A stretch of DNA of 64,000 nucleotides from the NCBI RefSeq assembly GCF_950023065.1, contig NC_088680.1:33716559-33780558 (forward strand). Direction: 5' to 3'. Within the stretch, counting starts at the first letter, position 1. Every line of letters begins with the position of its first letter. The position numbers and the translations under genes were made by a program. The DNA is from Planococcus citri. Its lineage: Eukaryota > Arthropoda > Insecta > Hemiptera > Pseudococcidae. A model generated the notes under the pieces. It worked only from the letters and a program-made list of their open reading frames with translations. It searched no databases and was not told the origin of the DNA. Shown here piece after piece: positions 1 to 9,954 of this stretch.

Positions 1-152
1 GTTGAATAGTAAGCTCAAATCACGAGTTTTATCGAGAAATTCATCCATGCAATTTTTTCACGGAATTGCAAAGATAAAGTAATCATTCTGATTAAACCGG
101 AAAATGCACTTCCGTATTTTTTAAAAATCTCTAATTAAACGTCAACACGTAC

Positions 153-1877
153 CGACTAAAGTATCGATTAGCGGTTGGACATCGATGTTGAATCGTCTGG
201 AAACCCGAAAATCAGGATCGCAACCATTCCGATGAAGAACAATTTGAGAAACACATTCTTCAATTAATTTATAAAACGATGGCCTGCAAATAAACGATAT
301 ATTACATACTTAACAGTAAAATATTATCTAAAACCGTCCAATAATTATGAATCACGTACCTAACCAGAGCATCGTCTCTAATAAATAGTAAATGCTGTAA
401 AATAGACAGTAAGTAAGGTTCGGCCGCCGTGTCAGCAACTAAATTTTTCACAACTTCAAAGCAGTCTGATAAATCATCGAATTCTAAACGAATATGGTCA
501 AATTTTTGCATAAATTCGAAATAATCTTCATCTTTATGCTCTAGGAACACTCTTAGCTGGACCATTAAATCTTCATTCGCATCTTTTTCCAAAGTCTACA
601 AAAAATATCAAATGTTTAGTCGACGAATTCATCGAAAATCAAAGCATTAAATTAATAGAAGACAATACTAACATCTAAGATATCATACAACCCCGTTCTC
701 ATGATCTCATTCCTCAAATGCAATCTGAATTCCAGGTCATCAGGAGTTTCCACGATTGCATTGATGAATTGGAGACAAGCAGTTCGCAGGGCTTCGTTAG
801 TTGTATTCTGAAGGGCTTGTAAAATGGGTCTAAATCGTTCGCTATTATTACAATCTGCGCTCAAGGTTATGGCTTCTAAAGTTTTTTCATGACCATTCGG
901 TGGGATTAAACAAACAGCAGCAAGAACTTTTACGGTTTCTAACATGACTCCTGGTTTTGAAGGATCTAGCGATCTTGCTATGATAGGTAAAGCTTCCCCT
1001 TGGCCAAATATTTCTTTCAGGCCGACGGTATTATTCATAATCGCTTTTAAACATTTAATACATTCATATTGTATACGTTCGTATTTTGGATCTCGACTGA
1101 AACAATAACAAAGTACATACGTATATTTACGATTGTGAAATCGATTTCAAAACATTTAAATCATGACTCTTACTTTATGTAACAATCGTTAAGTATTGAT
1201 AGCAGTTGTTTGACTCCGTTGGTACCAAATTCATGAACCCAACTTAGCGGATTATTAGTTAAAGCTATTCGTAACGATTCCACACAGCCATATATTTTAT
1301 TTGGACTTAAATCCGGTTGGCTTAAATACTGAACATATTCGCTGGGTTTTTCAAATTTACTTCGACTTTCCTATAATATTACAAACGCTTTAGTTTTCAA
1401 TTTAATTTTCTTTTTTTTTTTCAATATTGTTAATTCAATTTACCAGCATAAGTCCTCTGTGATGCATTATCAATAATTCTCTTCTGTATTCCATCGTCTT
1501 ATCACGCAGTGGTTGTTTACGCTCTTCGGTTAAATTCATGTCATTCTACAAAAAACATCTACTTGAGTATGCAACTCAAAATTATGTGATAGGTAGATAC
1601 TTTGTATTCATCTACATACAAGCATTTCTTCAAATTTTATATCAACCGCATCCTCATCCATGTTTTGAAAGTAATTAGCAACTCCTTCAGCCTCCGTTGA
1701 ATCAGATTCAGATTTTGGATGAGGAAGAGTGTTACTGGAACACCTAGGAGCAGAGCCATTTTTCTTCGGCCTGCTAAATAAGTTGTCGAGCTGGGAATAA
1801 AAGAAAGAAAATTAATCAATATTCTACAGTTCAAACACAAATATACTGAGTATTCTTACAACTTTCGAAGGTTTCAT
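153..1877 (-). CDS. dia: Diaphanous-related formin, N-terminal part (gene continues beyond left edge)
   Basis: Diaphanous formins nucleate and elongate actin filaments downstream of Rho GTPases. Seven coding exons are visible: 1860-1877, 1620-1790, 1444-1545, 1174-1370, 673-1096, 360-595 and 153-283, all joining in frame to about 426 residues. The first coding exon is only 18 nt (MKPSKV). Residues from about 60 onward are the GTPase-binding/FH3 armadillo region. Recognisable stretches include DMNLTEERKQPLRDK, YIKNRDPKYERIQYECIKC, the block around IMNNTVGLKEIFGQGEAL, VQLRVFLEHKDEDYFEF, and FYKLIEECVSQIVLHRNGCD. FH1, FH2 and DAD lie off the left edge; bases 1-152 are intron. A 3' splice site just upstream of the start (exon from 1914) implies a further 5' untranslated exon. 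The family assignment is firm from conserved sequence. The start is the only in-frame ATG before the LDNLF segment. Confidence 0.95.
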
Positions 1878-1914
1878 GGTTACAATTCTTTCTTGAAGAA
1901 ATTAATATCTACAA

Positions 1915-2598
1915 CTGAAAGATAAGAAAATTTATGGATTAGTGGTTTATATACGAAGAAGCACTTGGAATATAAGAGGATAGTTGTATTTATTCCGTGG
2001 CTAATCTACGTTAAAGTACCGATAGTCGAAAAGCGTAGGAATGTAAGCGATGTGAGAAACGAAATCAGCAGTGCAAATTTTACCATTGATCCAGAGTCGA
2101 AGTTAGATCCGACGTTCACAATGTATTTGACAAAAACACGAAACAATATTTGAAATATGAAATGTAAGTAACATTGAGGAGTAAATATAAATCATTTTGA
2201 AAGAATTACGTATAAAATTCAATTTAAAAATTGAAGAAAATCATCGTGAACATTGTGAAATTCAGTTATAAAACGTAAGAAAAAAATTCTCTTGTTTACT
2301 TTTTAGTTTTTGGTGATTTACCAACTTCATTATGCATCCAGGTAGGATTTTTCATAACACGACCGCTGATTGGTTGGCTGACTTTGACGTCATTGTTTAC
2401 ATGTAGGCAGGACCACCAAATGCATTATTTATTTTGATTACGACGATTTGTATTTTTTGTAATGTGATTTTCTTTTTATGATGTATTCATTTATGTAATA
2501 AGTTCGCGATGTTTAGTGAATTGACGCGTTGAAATTCTGCATACTGATAAATGTGTGATGTTTTGACTAGAAATATGCCAGCTTTGATATGATTCAAA
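1915..2598. promoter_or_regulatory. Divergent promoter region between dia and SNX27
   Basis: About 700 bp separate the two divergent coding starts. The region holds an ATTGG (inverted CCAAT box) at 2369-2373 and a perfect palindromic CRE, TGACGTCA, at 2385-2392, 11 bp apart. These are typical proximal promoter sites for housekeeping genes (CCAAT: NF-Y; CRE: CREB/ATF). No TATA box is convincing. The region must also hold the untranslated 5' exons of both genes. That the promoter is shared is an inference from spacing. A 62-codon open frame at 1965-2153 has no coding features. Confidence 0.6.
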
Positions 2599-4811
2599 AT
2601 GATATCGAACGATAATTCGGAAGTGCCATCTGGGCCCAGAGTCGTTGTCATTCATAAAACAGAATCTGGTTTCGGATTCAATGTACGCGGACAGATCAGC
2701 GAAGGCGGTCAATTGAAAAGTATTAATGGAGAATTATATGCTCCTCTACAACATGTCAGTGCTGTACTGGAAGGAGGCGCTGCTCATAAAGCTGGTATAC
2801 GAAAGGGAGATCGCATCCTCGAAGTGTAAGATTGATTACAGTACTCCCTCGGAGCTTTACCTAGTGATTGTACATAATTTTCTTATCTTTTAGAAATGGG
2901 CAAAATGTTGAAGGATCTACGCATAAGCAAGTCGTGGATTTGATTAAATCTGGCGGCGATGTTCTTAAACTAGTGGTATTATCAGTTACAACCCAAGTAC
3001 GTATGCTATACTGTATTGGAATAGATAATAATTAACAATTGGTCACTTATCAATTTCCATTGATTCAACAGGAAGCTGAAAAATTAGAACCAGATATTCA
3101 TACTACATATCCATACATAGATTACTCAGAGAAGAGATCTTTACCAGTTTCGATACCGGATTATCATTACATAGAACGGAACGGCGAACGTTTTGTTGTA
3201 AGTGTTTAAAGTGTTATCTTGGACGCCTTTTTTCGAGTACAATGACATTATCTTATTACGTTTGTGCAGGTGTACAATATCTATATGGCTGGTAGACACC
3301 TTTGTTCTAGACGATATAGAGAATTTGCCGATTTAAATGCCAACCTTAGAAGAGAATTTTTCGACTTTAATTTTCCAAAATTTCCTGGAAAATGGCCATT
3401 TATGTGAGCACTCGTTAGATAATAAGTTCGACTAATTTTTCTAGTTATTTATATATCTTTATGTGTAGGTTAAACGAACAGCAATTAGATTCTCGACGAA
3501 GAGTATTAGAACAGTATTTAGAAGTGGTTTGTGCAGTACGTGTTATAGCTGAAAGCGACGTAATGCAAGAATTTTTCGCTGATACGGACGAACAGCAGGT
3601 ATATACATCGGAACGAATCTTAGTCTTGGAAGTTTATTTATTGATTGCATTTTTTCTAGAAGAATGCTACTCCAGTTGAAGTGAAAATTTTGCTACCAGA
3701 TAAACAAATTGTTGCCTTATCTATCCGTAAAAGTTCCACAGCCGATGAAGTTTATAATAAGTTGATAGAAAAAATTAAATTACCCAAGTCCTCCGCAGAG
3801 TATTTTTATTTGTTTGAAATTTCAGAATATAATTTCGGTAAGTATCTACTTTTCTGTGATTTTTTTCCAAATCGTGTTCGTCTTTTATTAAATTATTCGT
3901 TTCGATTTGATTACTTACAGAACGTAAACTCCATCCACAAGAATTTCCTCATCCTTTATACATACAGAACTACACCACAGCAACTGCGACCTGTCTTAGT
4001 TTACAAAGATGGTTATTCTCTTCGAGTATAGAAAAAGAGCTAATAAAAAATGACGAACTGGCCAAATCCTATATATTTTGGAACGCTATAGAAGCCGTTG
4101 AACGGAATCACATTCGTGCCAATGATAAATTATACCAATTGAAAGCCTTACAAGAATCAGGCAAAAAGCTCGAAGTACGTATTTCCGGTGTACGTTTTCA
4201 AAGTAGAAATACGTTCTAATTTGTGCATATTTCAGTACCTAGCCATGGCCAGAACATTACCGGGTTACGGAGAAGTAGTATTTCCTCATTGTGCTTGTGA
4301 TTCGAGGAAATACGGACGTGTCATAATATCTATAGGCGAAGCTGGCTTAAAACTGCAAGCTTGTACCGAAGATGGTGCATCACAGGTACACATATTTTTA
4401 TCTGCTGTGTCAATTTTCAATGTCACCATTATTGTTTGAACATTCAAACACTTGTAAAAACATCATATAATTAGTATACTTAACGCGTATGGTTTTTTTT
4501 ATGCTGCAGAATCAAACTGTCGAGTTCACCTGGCTTGTTATCAAAAGCTGGGAAGTTGATGACGAAGGGGGTACATTTAGTTTCCAATATAAAAGGAACG
4601 ATAATCTCTTATCGATAAAATTCTATACGCCTTATGTGAGTATATTTGCATTACAAAGATGCATTATCGTGCATCGTCGTAAGCCTGCATTAATCGTTTT
4701 GTTTATTTTACGCTACAATGTCTATCTTATCTGTTGGTACAGTTCGCATTTTTAAGCGATTGCTTTCAAAGAATTCAAGATGAAAGACAATGGGCTACTA
4801 CTTGCAAGTAA
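2599..4811 (+). CDS. Snx27: Sorting nexin 27 (PDZ-PX-FERM endosomal recycling adaptor)
   Basis: SNX27 couples cargo carrying PDZ-binding tails to the retromer on early endosomes. Ten exons join to 498 codons: 2599-2825, 2894-2996, 3072-3197, 3270-3403, 3469-3598, 3660-3837, 3921-4174, 4236-4385, 4510-4635 and 4743-4811. Domain order is PDZ (about residues 12-105, carboxylate-binding loop GFGFNVRG, then GDRILEVNGQNVEG), PX (about 120-235, with the phosphoinositide-binding context CSRRYREF and the block LNEQQLDSRRRVLEQYLE), and a C-terminal FERM-like module with LYIQNYTTATATCLSL and VVFPHCACDSRKYGR. The length is slightly below the vertebrate 530-540 aa because the poorly conserved tail is missing. 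Introns are short (60-125 bp). Exon 6 could alternatively begin 3 nt later, removing one Lys. The gene is convergent with TMEM138. Confidence 0.96.
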
Positions 4812-5584
4812 CCTCGCAACTTTTTCGCATAAGTACATACCATCAGGACATGCGTAATGTATTTATTTCTCCTTATTGTTTAATTTTTATATTTTAATAT
4901 AGCATTAATTCCATTTATATCTTTTTAGTAAAAAAAAAATATTTTACTATTCCTTTCATTAGGCAAGTTATTTTTGTTTTTTTTCCTCGTTGTACCTACC
5001 CCAAAAATTACCATTACTTAATCATGTTACTTTTTTCCATTTTACTATACATGTCGACAATATAGAGTTTTAAATGATTGTTAGTTTAATTACTCGTTTA
5101 ATTAGTTGACAATCTAGTTTTAATGATAAATTTTAATTGACATATCTGCAGTTGTTATAATGGACATAGTAGTAGATAGTTTTACATATTTATATCGTCA
5201 TTTGTTTTATTGTACCTTGATATTTATTATTTTGTCTTTCATTTTACGTATAGAATAGTTGAAAAAAAATCGCTTTAAAAATTTATTTACAGGTATTTTT
5301 TTACCTGCTAAGAACCAATGCGTATTATTAATATAAAAGTTTCTATATTATGTAGTAAGTATATTACTCGTAAAAAATTGTACTTTTAGAAAATTTTATA
5401 ACTTCCAGTGTTTCCTGAACGATGCTGTTTTTTGGTCTTTTTTTTCGTTATTGTTTATACAATTATGTTACTCATTCGTGAAGTATTACCTCACATATAC
5501 ATACGTTTACGTATATTACAGAATATATCTTTACGCGTTCAGATTTATTCACGATGAGCCCACCGTGACTAATTATTAAGGTCA
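4812..5584. other. Convergent 3' flanks of SNX27 and TMEM138
   Basis: This AT-rich non-coding stretch must contain the 3' untranslated regions of both converging genes. I see no open frame of interest, no repeat structure and no unambiguous polyadenylation site. Confidence 0.7.
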
Positions 5585-6289
5585 TTATAAATTCCGATGG
5601 TGAACGATATGATTAATCCATTCGTCTTCGTACAACCGTTGGTCACTGATTCGAAGAGCTGTCCTTTTGTAAATGTAGTAGTAAATGACACTAACTGTAA
5701 TAATATCGGTGTTATTTATGTACCTACTCGAACAATGTGTAGATGATCAAAACTTACTTAGTCTGTGTAGTGTAAAACATATGTAGAAACCGAGCGGCCA
5801 CGAATTCACAATTGATTCGCCATTCCAACGAATTATCAACGTCCAAGCGTGTAATACGATTGTAAGAATCACATAGAGAAGAGATGCTGTTAAAACTGTC
5901 CAGAATTTTTCGCATAGTATTGTCATAAAACCAGCCTAGAATTCGAATTTAATTTTAATATGGTGTAACGAAAGGTGCAGTGTTGGTAGGTAATGTCGAT
6001 GATACGCTTACTTGGAACACATTAGTTTGGAAAAAAGTTATTAACATTACAACGAAAGTAAATAATTGAATAAAATCTTGTAACCTAAAAAAAAAAATCA
6101 TGAAGGAAGCATTTGAAAAATAAAAAATAAAATTGAAAAATGCATTAATGCAACTTACAAAAATATCAACAGGAGTAATCCATTGTTGTAGGAAAAATGA
6201 TAAGAAAATGTGTTGAATAACAAATCGCAGAATATTAATCCAATTTGAATGGTTAATGTTAATGTGTATCTAGTCTTTGAAAGCTCCAT
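5585..6289 (-). CDS. Tmem138: TMEM138, four-pass ciliary membrane protein
   Basis: TMEM138 is a small four-helix membrane protein needed for ciliogenesis in vertebrates. None of its exons forms a long open frame, but four exons (6159-6289, 6012-6084, 5758-5935, 5585-5694) splice in frame to 163 aa, against 162 aa in human. The family is recognised from an NVFQAGF-type segment spanning exons 2-3 (TFFQTNVFQ then AGFMTILCEKF), a conserved helix ending in RWNG, and the C-terminal block YYYIYKRTALRISDQRLYED, close to the vertebrate [20 protein letters not shown]. Four hydrophobic segments are visible. It begins 440 bp downstream of the stop of the TPR gene on the same strand. The start is the only ATG before the first hydrophobic segment. 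Confidence 0.92.
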
Positions 6290-6730
6290 TTTATTTCGAA
6301 TTTCATTTTGTTTTTCTATTGTCAATTAATTATCGAGAATATTATTTTCGTAGTATTCATATTCATAGTATATAATTGTTTTCTGAAATGGTTGCTTGGT
6401 AACCGCAGTGATAAGAAGAATTAAACATTAAACCTAGGTTAGTAGGTAAAGGTGTCAAAGGGTAGTCGGCCGGATGCGATGCCACCCTACTCACCCTTCC
6501 ATTTCCATTTCTAAAATTTTGAGCCCTTTCTAAAAAAAAATTTGGAAACAGCAAATATTTGTACAGAACAATAAAAGCATCAAAAAAATGAAGAGATTTC
6601 AACAAGTAAAGTATACTACGCATTTTTACCTACAAAGTACAATTTTCATGACATATTTTTATACTACACAACACAACTAATAGCTAAGCATAACAGTACC
6701 TACTTATATATAAATACCTATTTAAAAACT
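6290..6730. other. Gap between the TPR/RS gene and TMEM138
   Basis: These 441 bp should hold the 3' untranslated region of the TPR gene and the promoter of TMEM138. The sequence is AT-rich. A short minus-strand frame at 6363-6623 looks non-coding. No core promoter element is clear. Confidence 0.6.
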
Positions 6731-9700
6731 TTAATGGTATCGCGATGAACTACGTTTATTTTTTTGAGGGTTACGACTATCTGCTCGAGACTCGTCCTCA
6801 TTATGTGAGGAATATTCACTCCTAGCTTCGTATTTCGACGACTTCTTCTCAATCTGTTTGTCCCTGGAATCATATTCGTTCCTCACTTTTTCACGTTCTG
6901 AACGTGGCGAATCTCGACGTTTACCTTTAACTTTTTTCATTTCAGCGAATGAATAATCAGAATCCACATGAGCATGATATTTCTTTCTGGACGAATATTC
7001 TTTGTGGTGGTCTTTTTTACCTCGATCGCTAGATTGAGAATCACTTTCAGAGCGATATTCTTTCCTACGACTGCTTCTTTTTCCAGCACGTTCGACTTCT
7101 TTGGTAATTCTGGCATTTGATGAACTTTCTGATTCGGAACTAGAACTACTTTCGTGACGTTTGCTGGATTTTTTGGATTTTTTTCCTCGAACTGATTTTA
7201 TCTTCTTTAGCGATTTCAGGATCATTTTAACCAACTTTTCATCTTCGGAATTAATCGATTCGCTGCTTTGAGCTCTCGAACTCTCTTTTAAACGTTTATC
7301 CGGTTCGGGTGATTTTTCTTTTTTAGAATTCTTTTCGATTTTTTCTGTAGGAAGGCTTTTTTCAACCAATGATTCGCACGAGGGTGTGGCACGAGCTGAA
7401 AGAACATCTGGTTGAATCGATGGTTTATCATATCTGGAACTTTTAACAGGTGAATTTCTATTCGATTCTCTGATAGGCTCATTTCGTGACCATGTTTCAC
7501 ATATGGAACTTTTTACGGGCGAATTTTTATTCGATTCCCTAATGGGTTCATTTCGTGACCATGTATCACATTTGGAACTGTTTACAGGTGAATTTCTATT
7601 CGATTCTCTGATAGGTTCATTTGATGACCATCGAGATCTCTGGTTCGAGCCGTTTTCATTGGAAAAATGATTTCCATAATTATCCTCCGAGTTCCTTTTC
7701 TTTTGTTCCTGATACGAAAATCTATTACCGTTTTGAGATTTATTATTTTCAAATGCTCGAGGAAATTCACTCATAGATTCCGCTCGGCGCAAACGATTGC
7801 CATTACTGTAACGATAGTTTAATTGGTCGCCATTAGTATCGTATCTCTTGGGTTCGCCTCTTGAATTCGTATTCCGATCATAATTATTATTTTCGTTTTT
7901 AAAATTGCTATTGCTGGAGATCGATTTGCCCTGTAGGATTTTCCAGCGAAGGTTTAGCGGAAAACCATTCTTCATGGGCACATTTTGATAGCACATGAAA
8001 ATCTCAAAGTCTTCGCAAATTTGACGAATGCTGTCTGGACTCCGTGGAGTACGTTTTTTGTACTTTATTTCGTCCATTAAAACGTCAATTAGACAAAATG
8101 GTGTAGGATAGTCCAAGAAAATGCTGCGATGAATCTGAAAACAGTTGGAAAAGTGTTCGATATAGGTACCTATTTCAATCATCGCCATTTCCTACTCGGT
8201 CTTAAAGCAGGCTTACTTTCATACAAGTGCTAGCAGAATTCAGTTGATAAAATTTCTCCGTGTAATGGCATGCTTTTATCAAATCATACTTGATAAAAAG
8301 ATAAAACGAAACCATTTGACTGTATATAACAGCGAGTTTCAGCTTTTCAGTGTATTTTTCAGCCAGAGCTTGAAGAGCTTTGAATCCAGAAGATGCCAAA
8401 TCTTCGGTTTTATGCAAAATTCTTATCATGACAAGATCTGCATCGAACGAATCCAACTTCTGACAGATTTCCAAATGCCATTTTGCTTTTTCAATGTTCT
8501 GTGAAAAAATGACAAAATGACAAAATGAAAAATTAATAAATTACATAAGTAGGTGTAGGTATATCATTTTAAAACAACAATTAGGTAAATTTTTTTTAAA
8601 ATTAATACCTATCAACATTTTTTAAAGTTTAGTTTGTTTCTGTAATACTTAGGTAGGTACCTACTTCATCATATTGTTCGAGGATCAGTGCCATGGTCAG
8701 ATGCCCTTTAATACTTTTTGGATTCTTTTTTAATCCTTCATGCAATAAAGTTCGAGCTAATTTGATATTTTGGTGTTGAGAAGGAAGTCTAATAAAACCT
8801 CTGGCACAACAAAATAAAACATAACTTTCTTCAGGATACTTCTTCGCAGCGCCTCTGTTGAAAGATAGGTACGTAGAAAATGTAAACATATTATTACGAT
8901 ATTTTTCGAAGGCATGAAACCTAGCTAACACTTACTCATAATATTCTACTGCTTTGCCAATTTTCGAATCAGCTTCAAATCGAGTATGATCATTGAGAGA
9001 GATATTATTTGGAAAAACGTAATCGTATTGATCGGACGACTGTTTCAAAATATGCTCAGATAATTCAACGTACATGTCGGCGACTTGTAATTTATAGACA
9101 ATATTCGTTGGTTCTTTTTTGTAGGCTGATTCGAATAGTTCTTTCTCCATCATCGATGGAGGTTCGATGGGATTAATGCTTTCACGATGTTTCCGTAAAT
9201 ATAACGCTTTCAAAGAGATCCATTGTGCATTTTCTGCGTCCAAATTTAAAGCTTTGTCTATGTAAACTATGGATTTTTCAATTCCTTCATTGCTGCATAA
9301 AATGAGAACCAATGACCGCGTGGCATAAATAGCTGCCTTATTGAATTTATCCATATCGTCTATAGGTGTTATCTTGCCGATAATCTGTCGAAGAAAAATT
9401 CGTATCGATAAATTAAAATGAAAACGTAAGATTGATTAGGTAATTAATTTCTGCATACTTTAGACACTTGTTGCGGATTTTTCTTCAACAGATACATTTT
9501 GCTGGCGAAAATCAAATGAATATACGCTTCTTTGATTTTCGCGAATAAATCTTCTTTTTTATTTTTGCTCCAGTTCAGTGCTTCCGTTTCCAGATCAGAT
9601 ATTATATCTAAAGCTGAATTCAGATCGTCCTCGTGTATATGATAACATTTCACTTGACGAATTGCAAAACTAAAAGTAGATAGGTGTAGGTGATAAAAAT

Positions 9701-9954
9701 CACGAACGAGACAAAGATAACCATATCATTAATTTACATGCGTATGTTTAAAATTATCCATGTACTTAGCTGTATGAACAAACGAATACGAATAAGGCAA
9801 AATACTTTCATAGAGATTATGATGCTTACTTGAAGAAGTTGAAATCGTTGTCCTTTTGGGGTTCGAATTCGAATTCGTGTAGGTTTTCCCTCTTCAGAGT
9901 CGGTTTCCAATGAAAGATACTTTCGATTGAAAAATATTTGTAATCGTCGGACAT
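6731..9954 (-). CDS. TPR-repeat protein with RS/EK-rich low-complexity tail, unrecognised family
   Basis: Six exons join to 886 codons: 9830-9954, 9459-9669, 8936-9384, 8665-8854, 8217-8498 and 6731-8134. Residues 1-420 are helical with several TPR-like units, e.g. SIVYIDKALNLDAENAQWIS, KLARTLLHEGLKKNPKS and FKALQALAEKYTEKL. A short conserved-looking segment follows (IHRSIFLDYPTPFCLIDVLM, residues about 420-485, ending near LRWKILQGK). The last 400 residues are low complexity: Asn/Arg-rich, then a 23-residue tandem repeat, then Ser/Lys/Arg/Glu-rich with many RS, KKSK and SSSES runs, as in nuclear RNA-associated proteins. A 3' splice site 22 nt upstream of the ATG implies a 5' untranslated exon. 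The function is unknown; the RS tail suggests a nuclear role by inference only. The start MSDDYKYFSIESIFHWKP is the first in-frame ATG; the exon 1-2 junction is the least certain. Confidence 0.82.
7421..7627 (-). repeat. Coding tandem repeat, three 69-bp units
   Basis: Three consecutive 69-nt units inside the last exon of the TPR/RS gene encode 23-residue repeats with the core NEPIRESNRNSPVKSS, followed by a variable end such as KCDTW or ICETW. The first unit is the most diverged (VNSS, SSNEP). The period is a multiple of three, so the frame is kept. This points to recent expansion of a disordered region. Confidence 0.88.

Noticed and set aside
9734..9830. A protein-like frame (NLYESILPYSYSFVHTAKY, then MDNFKHTH) directly after TPR exon 1, suggesting a +1 frameshift or missed exon.
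   Set aside because: Joining it to either neighbour needs a frame change at both ends, whereas exon 1 (ending 9830) joins exon 2 (starting 9669) directly in phase 2. Left as intron, though this junction is the weakest in the gene.
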